Origin: an uncultured Pelagibacteraceae bacterium | GTDB taxonomy: Bacteria; Pseudomonadota; Alphaproteobacteria; Pelagibacterales; Pelagibacteraceae | Reading direction: 5' to 3' | Length of the DNA stretch: 64,000 bases | Assembly (NCBI GenBank): GCA_902564385.1 | Contig: CACFAT010000001.1 | Span: 186,001-250,000, forward strand | Shown here: positions 1 through 6,484 of the stretch, in pieces | Layout of the letters: each line of letters opens with the position of its first letter | Position numbering within the stretch: position 1 is the first letter of the stretch | The notes under the pieces: model-generated | What the model saw: only the letters and a program-made list of their open reading frames with translations | The model's database searches: none | What the model was told of the DNA's origin: nothing | Translations under genes and position numbers: made by a program

Positions 1-157
1 ATGACATTTCAGCCATGTTCGTATCTTTTATAAAATTGTTAAGATTTGTTATGTAGGTTTGATGATGTTTTCCATGATGTAATTCTAATGTTTCTTGTGA
101 CATTATTGGAGACAAAGCCTCATTAGAATAATCTAGTTTTGGTAATTCAAATGTCAT
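1..157 (-). CDS. sodB: Superoxide dismutase [Fe/Mn], N-terminal part (cut by window edge)
   Basis: This is the first 52 codons of a minus-strand gene whose 3' end lies outside the window. I translated it by hand; it begins [20 protein letters not shown] and continues through the motif [19 protein letters not shown]. That is the N-terminal hairpin of Fe/Mn superoxide dismutases, and its first histidine in the HHGKHHQTY block is the family's first metal ligand. The enzyme converts superoxide to hydrogen peroxide and oxygen. The stretch is too short to decide between Fe and Mn from the diagnostic C-terminal residues; SodB is the usual form in this lineage. No clear Shine-Dalgarno precedes the ATG. 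A 14-bp palindrome lies 32 bp upstream. The msrB gene nearby suggests a local oxidative-stress theme. Confidence 0.9.
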   Translation of the reverse strand, partial: MTFELPKLDYSNEALSPIMSQETLELHHGKHHQTYITNLNNFIKDTNMAEMS

Positions 158-188
158 AGTTATTTTTTATAATATTTTCTTGTAAATA

Positions 189-202
189 AACTTAATTAAG
201 TT
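189..202. promoter_or_regulatory. 14-bp perfect palindrome upstream of sodB
   Basis: AACTTAATTAAGTT is a perfect inverted repeat in the 64-bp gap between the small gene at 222-407 and the sodB start at 157. A candidate -10 (TATTAT or TATAAA, minus strand) lies between it and the sodB ATG. The position would suit an operator or activator site for sodB. Because the region is very A+T-rich, chance is not excluded, and no regulator can be named. Confidence 0.3.
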
Positions 203-221
203 GACGCAATTAAATACAAAA

Positions 222-407
222 TTAGTTTTCTAAAGCGTTTTCTTCTCTCATGAGAATAGGTCGACCATCTTGAGCAGTGTTTAAAGGTATAATCTTACCA
301 TTGTATCTTGCGCATAACGTAGGTGCACTTCTCACCTGTTCTCCCAAATTTACTTCTAAATCTGCTATAACTAATTCAACCCCTTTCAATATACTCAATA
401 TCTTCAT
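222..407 (-). CDS. Small conserved-looking protein, 61 aa, unknown function
   Basis: I do not recognise the family. The protein starts MKILSILKGVELVIADLEVN and has one cysteine in the segment APTLCARYNGK; no signal peptide or membrane helix is evident. It is probably real because a strong Shine-Dalgarno, GGAGGA (411-416 on the complement), sits at good spacing before the ATG and just downstream of the msrB stop. Such strong ribosome-binding sites are uncommon in this window. It lies 12 bp after msrB in the same direction and 64 bp before sodB, so it is probably co-transcribed with msrB. A role in redox stress is only a guess from position. Confidence 0.6.
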   Translation of the reverse strand: MKILSILKGVELVIADLEVNLGEQVRSAPTLCARYNGKIIPLNTAQDGRPILMREENALEN

Positions 408-419
408 TATTCCTCCGTT

Positions 420-878
420 TTATGATGATGGCTTAAATATTAAACACAAGCCGTTATTACAATATCTTTTTCCTGTCGATCCAGGACCGTCTTCAAAGAC
501 ATGTCCGTGATGAGCACCACATTTTGCACAATGGTATTCAATTCTTTTCATGCCAAAGCTGTAATCAACCTTAGTTTTAAAAGCTCCAGGAAGCGCCTCT
601 GTAAATGATGGCCAACCAGTTCCACTATCAAATTTCGAGCTAGACTTAAATAGTTTAGCTCCACAATTTGCACAGTGATAAAAACCTTCTCTTTTCTCGT
701 AATTAAGAGGGCTTGAGAATGGTCGCTCAGTTGCTTCCTCAAACATTATTTTTTTTTGGGCTTCTGTTAAATTTTGATTAATTATTTTTTTGGTTTCAGC
801 TAATGAAATTTTGTAAGGAAAAATACTATATAGTAACGATCCAAAGATAGATAATTTTATAAATTTTCTCTTGTTCAT
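420..878 (-). CDS. msrB: Peptide-methionine (R)-S-oxide reductase, exported
   Basis: MsrB reduces methionine-R-sulfoxide in proteins. The 152-residue chain has both zinc-binding CxxC pairs (C69/C72 in CANC and C117/C120 in CAKC), the HHGHVF block around residues 123-128, and the catalytic cysteine C140 in GKRYC. The first 27 or so residues form an export signal: a basic N-region (NKRKFIK), a hydrophobic stretch and a cleavage-like SLAE, so the enzyme probably works in the periplasm. The segment KRKFI resembles a twin-arginine motif with Lys-Arg in place of Arg-Arg, which is compatible with either Sec or Tat export. The small gene at 222-407 follows 12 bp downstream. Whether it repairs envelope proteins specifically is inference. 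Confidence 0.93.
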   Translation of the reverse strand: MNKRKFIKLSIFGSLLYSIFPYKISLAETKKIINQNLTEAQKKIMFEEATERPFSSPLNYEKREGFYHCANCGAKLFKSSSKFDSGTGWPSFTEALPGAFKTKVDYSFGMKRIEYHCAKCGAHHGHVFEDGPGSTGKRYCNNGLCLIFKPSS

Positions 879-943
879 AACTTTCTTAATAAATCAATAT
901 TATTTTATTTGTATGAGATATTTTGACAGCTTCGATTTTAAAT

Positions 944-972
944 TGGTAGCTTCATAATTAATGAAGCTACCA
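944..972 (-). terminator. Stem-loop after the GYD-domain gene
   Basis: A perfect 12-bp stem (T-GGTAGCTTCAT at 944-955 pairing with ATGAAGCTACC-A at 961-972) closes a 5-nt loop AATTA. It starts 7 bp beyond the stop codon of the GYD gene. The sequence after it on the minus strand is A/T-rich (AATTTAAAAT) but not a clean run of T, so it is either a weak intrinsic terminator or a 3'-stabilising hairpin. It is one of only two strong hairpins I found in the window. Confidence 0.65.
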
Positions 973-978
973 TTAAGA

Positions 979-1302
979 TTATTGTCCAGGTACTTTATAG
1001 CCACTTGATACTTTTGTTGCGTGATTTGCAATTTCATTCATTGGTGTTTCCTCACAAATAGCGATATTTTTAAGTGCACCACTACCCTCAGTGGCCATTT
1101 TTATAGCAGCCATTTGCTCAAATGTACCATGGGTTTCAACTATAAAGTCATAGGGTCCTCTCAAATATGTGTAAGATTTCATTTCAGCTCCAACACTTTC
1201 AGAACACTTTCTAGCAACCTCAGATCTATCTGATCCAGGATCTTTTAAAAAGCCTGCGAATGCTTTCTCTGTAAAATTTCCCATTAAAAAAAATTTAGCC
1301 AT
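979..1302 (-). CDS. GYD-domain protein, 107 aa
   Basis: This small cytoplasmic protein belongs to the GYD family, a ferredoxin-like alpha/beta domain of unknown biochemical role. It shows the family pattern: an N-terminal strand (AKFFLMGNFTEKAF), a middle segment RGPYDFIVETHG corresponding to the G-x-Y-D signature, and a second helix with EQMAAIKMATEGSGALKN. The gene is a self-contained transcription unit. It has a near-perfect Shine-Dalgarno (AGGAGGT, 1307-1313 complement), an extended -10 promoter just upstream and a strong hairpin just downstream. These point to high and independent expression, unusual for a gene of unknown function in so compact a genome. No catalytic residues can be assigned. 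Confidence 0.8.
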   Translation of the reverse strand: MAKFFLMGNFTEKAFAGFLKDPGSDRSEVARKCSESVGAEMKSYTYLRGPYDFIVETHGTFEQMAAIKMATEGSGALKNIAICEETPMNEIANHATKVSSGYKVPGQ

Positions 1303-1306
1303 AGAT

Positions 1307-1330
1307 ACCTCCTTTAAATGTATTATAGCA
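1307..1330 (-). promoter_or_regulatory. Extended -10 promoter and strong Shine-Dalgarno of the GYD gene
   Basis: On the minus strand TGCTATAAT (1322-1330) is a consensus extended -10 element, TG-N-TATAAT. It is followed closely by AAAGGAGGTATCT and the ATG at 1302, where AGGAGGT (1307-1313) is almost fully complementary to the 16S rRNA tail. The -35 region is weak (TTAAAA at 17-bp spacing), which fits an extended -10 promoter. The predicted leader is only about 15 nt. Confidence 0.55.
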
Positions 1331-1373
1331 CTTAAAATAATTTTTTTTAATATTTTATTGATTTATAAAAAGT

Positions 1374-2030
1374 TTATTCTCTTCCAATTTGTAATAATTG
1401 TGGTGGTTCAAATACTCCACTTTGTATTTCACTGTTTGATATATTTATCATGGATTTGGCAACTATTTCTGCATTTATCGATTTATATTTTTTTAAATCT
1501 CCAACTAAAATTGGTGATATACATTTCATGGCAAAAATACCTATTTTTTCTCCCAATCTTTCCTCTATTCTTTTTCCAATTAAAAATGAAGGTCTAATTA
1601 CAATAAATTTTTTAAAGTTTAGTTTTCTTAATTCTTCTTCAGCCATACCTTTATTTTTTAAATACAAATTTGTTTTTTTTGAACTGGCACCCAATGAAGA
1701 AATATAAGTAAAATTTTGTACATTATTATCGCTACAAATTTTTCCAATTGTTACAGGCAAATTATACTCGGTGTTTATATAATCTTGTTTGTTAGGTGTT
1801 TTTTTTCTTGTAGTTCCAATACAAAAAAAACAATCATCGCCTTTTATTTCTGACTTAATATTTTCTAATTTTGTAAAATCTGTTTCAACAACTTCTATTT
1901 TAGGATCAATTTTTGAAGTAGAAGATCTTACAAAAACCTTAATTTTTTTATATTTTTGATCATTAGCTAACAGTTTAAGTAATATTCCACCAATTAATCC
2001 AGTTGAACCGAATATTAATGCTGTTTTCAT
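1374..2030 (-). CDS. Atypical SDR / NAD(P)-binding oxidoreductase, HTATIP2-like
   Basis: This 218-residue protein has an N-terminal Rossmann nucleotide-binding motif (GSTGLIGG, residues 8-15) and the layout of the atypical SDR group that includes TIP30/HTATIP2 and NmrA-like proteins. After the dinucleotide motif come VFVRSSTSK, the acidic segment VVETDFTKLENIK, the CFFCIGTTRKK block that holds the cofactor edge, YISSLGAS, and VIRPSFLIGKR near residue 150. A strict YxxxK catalytic pair is not obvious, as expected for this subgroup, so it may bind NAD(P)H for redox sensing or act as a reductase on an unknown substrate. It ends 71 bp upstream of the GYD gene and starts 15 bp after the MFS gene's stop, so it may be co-transcribed with the transporter. 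Confidence 0.8.
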   Translation of the reverse strand: MKTALIFGSTGLIGGILLKLLANDQKYKKIKVFVRSSTSKIDPKIEVVETDFTKLENIKSEIKGDDCFFCIGTTRKKTPNKQDYINTEYNLPVTIGKICSDNNVQNFTYISSLGASSKKTNLYLKNKGMAEEELRKLNFKKFIVIRPSFLIGKRIEERLGEKIGIFAMKCISPILVGDLKKYKSINAEIVAKSMINISNSEIQSGVFEPPQLLQIGRE

Positions 2031-2045
2031 AATTTTGAACTTACA

Positions 2046-3338
2046 CTAAATTTTCTTAAATTCGTTTAAATTATTTGGTTCATCTATTGGTTCAGTTGAA
2101 GGATTAAGTTCTATACCGGCTGGAGTAATCGTTTGAGGCATAGGTGCAAATTGTGAATCTGGGTTATCTCCAGATTCTCTAATTTGCATTCTATATATTC
2201 CAAATAAACCAATAAATGAATGAAATATAATTAAGAAAATAAAAAATCCATTTTCTCCTAAAAATTCCATAAATAATGAGCACATAAAAGGACCGCAAAT
2301 TGCACCAAGACCAAAAACAAATTGTAATCCTGCTCCTGCTGCTACAAATTTTTCTTTTGGTATAAAATCATTAGTGTGTGCAAAAATTAATGCAAACATT
2401 GGTAGACTGCAAAAAGAAAAACACATTATACAGATATAAAAAAATATTTTTGATGTAGCTAAACCTGCAGGCATATACATTTGACCCGAGGAAATAATCG
2501 CCAAAAAACAAAATAAAGCTGCTCCAAATGTTGTATAAATAATTACAATTCTTCTATCTAAAACATCTGATAATTTTCCTATTGGCCATTGAGATATGGC
2601 TCCAGATATAGCAAATAAAAAAGTTACTATTGATATTTCTAAAATACTAAAATTCATCGATGTAGCATAAACTGCAATCAATGAAAAAACAGCTGAATGT
2701 GATATTCCAATTAAAAAAGAACTTACAACACCAAATGGTGATGACTTATAAACTTCCTTTAGCTTCATACCTGATATTTTTTTAAAGTTTGGAGCCTTTC
2801 TTTTTGTTAATAATATTGGAACAAGAGACAATGACATAAATAAAGATATCAGTATAAAAGGTTGAAAGTTTTCTGGTTTACTAAAGTTTATGAAAAACAT
2901 TCCAATCGCCATAGAGGCATACATAACAATCATGTAGATTGATAAAACACTACCTCTGTTCTTATTTGTAGATCTATCGTTTAACCAGCTTTCGGCAATT
3001 GTATAAAGACAAACCATGCTAAATCCAGAAATCATTCTAAGCACAAACCATGAAATAGGATTTACAAAAATAGAGTGTAATAATACCACAATAGAAGTGA
3101 CAGAAGCAAAAGCAGCGAATACTCTAATATGACCAACTCTGTGAATTAATGATTGTATAATTTTTGCTCCAATAAAATATCCAACAAAATATCCAGAAAA
3201 TAAAAAACCTGTCGATGATAGACCAAAATTTTCTTTAACTGCTCTAACACCTAACAGAGTACCTTGAAAACCATGAGCGAGCATTATAAATGCCATACCC
3301 ATAAAGAGAGCCCAAGAGTTTTTTATAATTTTGTTCAT
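2046..3338 (-). CDS. MFS transporter, YcaD-like
   Basis: This is a 430-residue inner-membrane protein with about twelve hydrophobic segments. Major-facilitator landmarks include the loop RVGHIRVFA between helices 2 and 3, GFSMVCLYTIAESWLNDRS in helix 4 and its loop, and a mirrored loop GKLSDVLDRR after the central cytoplasmic stretch. The AESW(L/N) segment is characteristic of the YcaD/MFS_1 subgroup, whose substrates are unknown. The last 45 or so residues form a Pro/Asn-rich cytoplasmic tail with no recognised domain. Upstream lies a 70-bp spacer to the EamA gene, so it may have its own promoter. The substrate cannot be predicted. Confidence 0.85.
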   Translation of the reverse strand: MNKIIKNSWALFMGMAFIMLAHGFQGTLLGVRAVKENFGLSSTGFLFSGYFVGYFIGAKIIQSLIHRVGHIRVFAAFASVTSIVVLLHSIFVNPISWFVLRMISGFSMVCLYTIAESWLNDRSTNKNRGSVLSIYMIVMYASMAIGMFFINFSKPENFQPFILISLFMSLSLVPILLTKRKAPNFKKISGMKLKEVYKSSPFGVVSSFLIGISHSAVFSLIAVYATSMNFSILEISIVTFLFAISGAISQWPIGKLSDVLDRRIVIIYTTFGAALFCFLAIISSGQMYMPAGLATSKIFFYICIMCFSFCSLPMFALIFAHTNDFIPKEKFVAAGAGLQFVFGLGAICGPFMCSLFMEFLGENGFFIFLIIFHSFIGLFGIYRMQIRESGDNPDSQFAPMPQTITPAGIELNPSTEPIDEPNNLNEFKKI

Positions 3339-3408
3339 AAAATTAGCGGTGTTTATGGGCGATCTAATTTTAAATCAAGACAAATTTGTGACAAAAAGAA
3401 AAATAATT

Positions 3409-4275
3409 TTATTTAGAAGAAGATTTTAATTTTAGATAAGAGTGAACAGCTATAGTGAATATAATTACCAGTCCACCAACTATTGTCTCTAGACTAGGTT
3501 GCTCTTTGATAACTAACCAAACCCAAATGGGTCCCAAAATGGTCTCAAGAAGAAAAAACAGATTCACTTCCTCGGCAGGTATAAATCTTGGAGCAATCGT
3601 CACCAAAACGAACGGTATTGCTACACACAAAATACACATTAAAGGTATATAAATCAGGTCTTTTTCAACTAACTCATAACTTTCAACGAAAAAGAGAGCA
3701 AATAGAGCTACTGTAAGCTTACCGACAACTGCTGAAGGTAGCAAATCTCTATCTTTTGCCGACCTGATTATTACCGCGTTGGTGGCGAGTCCAAAAGCTG
3801 TTGTTATACCCATAAGATCACCAAATAAGTTACCCATCTCTAGAGAGTCGTAGAATATATATATTACAGCCACTAAAGTAATGGCTATAGCTATCCAAGT
3901 CTTCCTATCGGGAACTTCTTTTAGAAATAATGCACCAAGGATTGCCGAAAGCATGGGTGCCATTGCAATCATTATTAGTGTATTAGCTACATTTGTATTT
4001 TGTATTGAAATTATAAATGTGATGTTACAAATCGAAAAACTTATAATATAAAAAATACCAGCATAACCAACATTCAAAAATGCTTTAATAAAGTTTTTTT
4101 TATAAAATATAAGAAGTCCAATTAATACAGCTACAAATGGTATTGCACCTCTATAAAACAATAATCCCCAAGTATCTATCGAAGATAATCTTATAAAAAG
4201 TGAATCTGGTGTGATGAACATCACAGCTATAAATGCAAGAGATGATCCTTTTTGCTGATTTGATAAGTTTTTCAA
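3409..4275 (-). CDS. EamA/DMT-family permease
   Basis: This 288-residue protein has ten predicted membrane segments in two repeated halves, the pattern of the drug/metabolite transporter (EamA) family. The family motif appears as APMLSAILGALFLKEVPDRKTW in the first half and LLETILGPIWVWLVIKEQPSLET in the second. The start is TTG at 4275, directly abutting the gshB stop codon (4276-4278), so the gene is translationally coupled to gshB and is the last gene of the long rpsF-to-gshB run. The substrate is unknown. Its position behind glutathione synthesis makes a thiol or amino-acid derivative conceivable, but that is a guess. Confidence 0.85.
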   Translation of the reverse strand: MKNLSNQQKGSSLAFIAVMFITPDSLFIRLSSIDTWGLLFYRGAIPFVAVLIGLLIFYKKNFIKAFLNVGYAGIFYIISFSICNITFIISIQNTNVANTLIMIAMAPMLSAILGALFLKEVPDRKTWIAIAITLVAVIYIFYDSLEMGNLFGDLMGITTAFGLATNAVIIRSAKDRDLLPSAVVGKLTVALFALFFVESYELVEKDLIYIPLMCILCVAIPFVLVTIAPRFIPAEEVNLFFLLETILGPIWVWLVIKEQPSLETIVGGLVIIFTIAVHSYLKLKSSSK

Positions 4276-5199
4276 CTATAAACCTTTCCAAAAAGTCTTA
4301 GCCAAGTTTATCTGAGATAAATCAAAGTATGTTTTTATACCCGTTGGTGATGTTACATTTATATCTCCATTTAACTTTCCATCAATAAAGTCTATTCCTG
4401 CAAAGTAAATTCCGTCTTTCTTAATTTTTTTTGCAATTATATTTGAAACTTTTAGCTCTTTATTACTTAAAAATGCGATTTTAGGTTTTGCACCTTTGCT
4501 CATATTGCTTAATATTGATCCTGATTTTGGAACTCTAGATATAGCTCCGCAAACTTTACCATTTATAATAAAAACTCTTTTATCTCCAAACTTAATTTTA
4601 TTTAAAAATTTTTGACACATAATGTGACCGTGTTTTTTCAATATTTGTTTTATTTTAAGTAAATTAAGCTTCCCTGAAATAAGATTTATATCATTGCCAC
4701 CATAGCTATGAATAGGTTTAATTATTATCTTTTTATGTTTTTTGAAAAATTTTTTAATTTCAATCAAATCTTTAGTAAATATTGTATCCGCCATATAATT
4801 TTTAAAATTTAAAGAATAAAATTTTTCTGAAATATTTCTTACTGAAGTAGGATCATTAATAATTTTTGTTTTATCTTTGATTCTATCTAACATTAATGTT
4901 GTTGAAATATATTCCAAGTTAAAAGGTGGATCCTGTCTGATTAAAATATATTTTGCAAAGGTTAAGTCTAATTTTGATTTTTTTAGAATTTTATAAAATT
5001 TCTTTTTTGAATAATCAATTTTAATAAAATATCCTTCACTTACAGTTTTTCCTCTTATATTCGATAAATTTTCTGGATAATAATAAAATAATTTATAACC
5101 CTTGTTTTGAGCTTCATTAGCTAAAAAAATAGTAGTATCTGTTTTGATATTTATTTTTTTTAAATTATCACCTTGTATAGCAACAATTTTATTGGTCAT
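4276..5199 (-). CDS. gshB: Glutathione synthetase
   Basis: GshB joins glycine to gamma-glutamylcysteine using ATP, the second step of glutathione synthesis. The sequence follows the bacterial GshB order: N-terminal domain with INIKTDTTIFLANEAQ, then RQDPPFNLEYISTTLMLD, the NDPTSVRN loop, and ATP-grasp elements IIIKPIHSYGGNDI, RVFIINGKVCGAISRVPK and GIDFIDGKLNGDINVTSPTG (with the metal-binding Asp/Asn residues), ending just after. I chose the ATG at 5199 because the family begins only a few residues before the first strand (KIVAIQGDN). An ATG at 5208 in the same frame adds three residues. The gene overlaps the end of gshA by 11 bp (20 bp with the longer start) and abuts the EamA gene. Confidence 0.93.
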   Translation of the reverse strand: MTNKIVAIQGDNLKKINIKTDTTIFLANEAQNKGYKLFYYYPENLSNIRGKTVSEGYFIKIDYSKKKFYKILKKSKLDLTFAKYILIRQDPPFNLEYISTTLMLDRIKDKTKIINDPTSVRNISEKFYSLNFKNYMADTIFTKDLIEIKKFFKKHKKIIIKPIHSYGGNDINLISGKLNLLKIKQILKKHGHIMCQKFLNKIKFGDKRVFIINGKVCGAISRVPKSGSILSNMSKGAKPKIAFLSNKELKVSNIIAKKIKKDGIYFAGIDFIDGKLNGDINVTSPTGIKTYFDLSQINLAKTFWKGL

Positions 5200-6484
5200 A
5201 TAAATCATTCAAATTTTCGGAATTTGAATACTTACTTATTATATTATCAGCATTTGTTTTTTTATTTTTTACAATTTTTTCTAAGTGATCTAAAAACTTT
5301 GCTTCACTTAATTTTTTTCTATTTAAAAAGTCTCTCTTTTTTAATCCTGATTTTGATATGTCTAATAGTCTCTCTGCCCAATACGAAATATCCTTGCTCA
5401 TCAAATTAGTTTTTAAGCCATTTTTAGGGGCATTTTTATAAGCTGAAAGCACTTCATTAGCTTCCCAATTTTTAATTAAATCTAAAGCTTCTTCCAGATT
5501 TCCATAAAGTAATCCAGTGAATAGGGCAGGACCAGCACATAAACACTCCCATCCGCACGCATCCATTGATCTTAATTCGATATATTTTTTTAATCTGTTC
5601 TCTGTAAATATTGTTCCTAAATGTGTATCAAGATCACTAGTACTAGGAATTTTATTTCCAATTTCTTTAATTTCTCCATTCATAAAGTTTTTAAATAAAT
5701 ATTTTTTTCCAGATATATAATTACCTTCACTTTGTAAAAATAAGATTGGATAATTCATAATATAATCTGCATATTTTTCAAAATTTACATCTTTTAAAAA
5801 AAACTCAGGCAATCCACCTCTAGATGTTTCTTGCCAAACTTTAGATCTGTAAGATAAGTATCCACTATTACTTTTTTCAACTATAGAGGAATTTGCAAAA
5901 AGTCCGATAGATATTGGAACTAAATTATTTGCCAACTTAAATTTTTTTATAAAATCTTCTTCTGAGGTATAATCTAAATTTAATTGCGTACCTGCAGTTT
6001 TATACATCATATCCAAACTTAGTTTTCCTCCAACAGGCATATCTTTGGTCATAACCTCATACCTTTTTTTTGGATTATTAGGTATATCCTCAAGTTTAGA
6101 TATAGGATCATATCCAGCACTTACTATTTTAAAATCTAATTTTTCAATTACCTGATTTAATTCAAATAAATATTCATGAGATTCAGCACAAGCTTCGTGA
6201 ATATTATTTAATTTTGCTCCAGATAGCTCTATTTGATTACCAGGCTCTAAAGTAATACTTTTACCATTCTTAGATAATGCTATTGGGTTTTTTTCCTCAA
6301 AAATAGGTTTCCAGCCAAACTCATATAAATTTTCAAACATTTTCTTGATTTTAGAATAATCAATTCTCGTATTTGTTTTTTCATCAAAAATAAATTTTTC
6401 ATGCTCAACTCCAATCTTCAAATTAGATTTATCCTTTGAACCTGACTTAAAATGTTCTATTATTTGTTCCTTTGTTTCTATCAT
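5189..6484 (-). CDS. gshA: Glutamate-cysteine ligase, plant/alphaproteobacterial type
   Basis: GshA makes gamma-glutamylcysteine, the first and rate-limiting step of glutathione synthesis. The 431-residue protein belongs to the GCS2 class shared by alphaproteobacteria and plants rather than the E. coli class. Diagnostic parts are IGVEHEKFIFD near residue 25, ITLEPGNQIELSGAKLNNIHE around residue 80, MMYKTAGTQLNLDYTSEEDF near residue 160, and GTIFTENRLKKYIELRSMDACGWECLCAGPALFTGL near residue 295. Plant enzymes of this class are redox-controlled by disulfides; the cysteines in ACGWECLC are visible here, but regulation is not shown. The gene overlaps gshB downstream, and its ATG shares one base with the stop of the DUF255 gene. 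Confidence 0.93.
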   Translation of the reverse strand: MIETKEQIIEHFKSGSKDKSNLKIGVEHEKFIFDEKTNTRIDYSKIKKMFENLYEFGWKPIFEEKNPIALSKNGKSITLEPGNQIELSGAKLNNIHEACAESHEYLFELNQVIEKLDFKIVSAGYDPISKLEDIPNNPKKRYEVMTKDMPVGGKLSLDMMYKTAGTQLNLDYTSEEDFIKKFKLANNLVPISIGLFANSSIVEKSNSGYLSYRSKVWQETSRGGLPEFFLKDVNFEKYADYIMNYPILFLQSEGNYISGKKYLFKNFMNGEIKEIGNKIPSTSDLDTHLGTIFTENRLKKYIELRSMDACGWECLCAGPALFTGLLYGNLEEALDLIKNWEANEVLSAYKNAPKNGLKTNLMSKDISYWAERLLDISKSGLKKRDFLNRKKLSEAKFLDHLEKIVKNKKTNADNIISKYSNSENLNDLYDQ

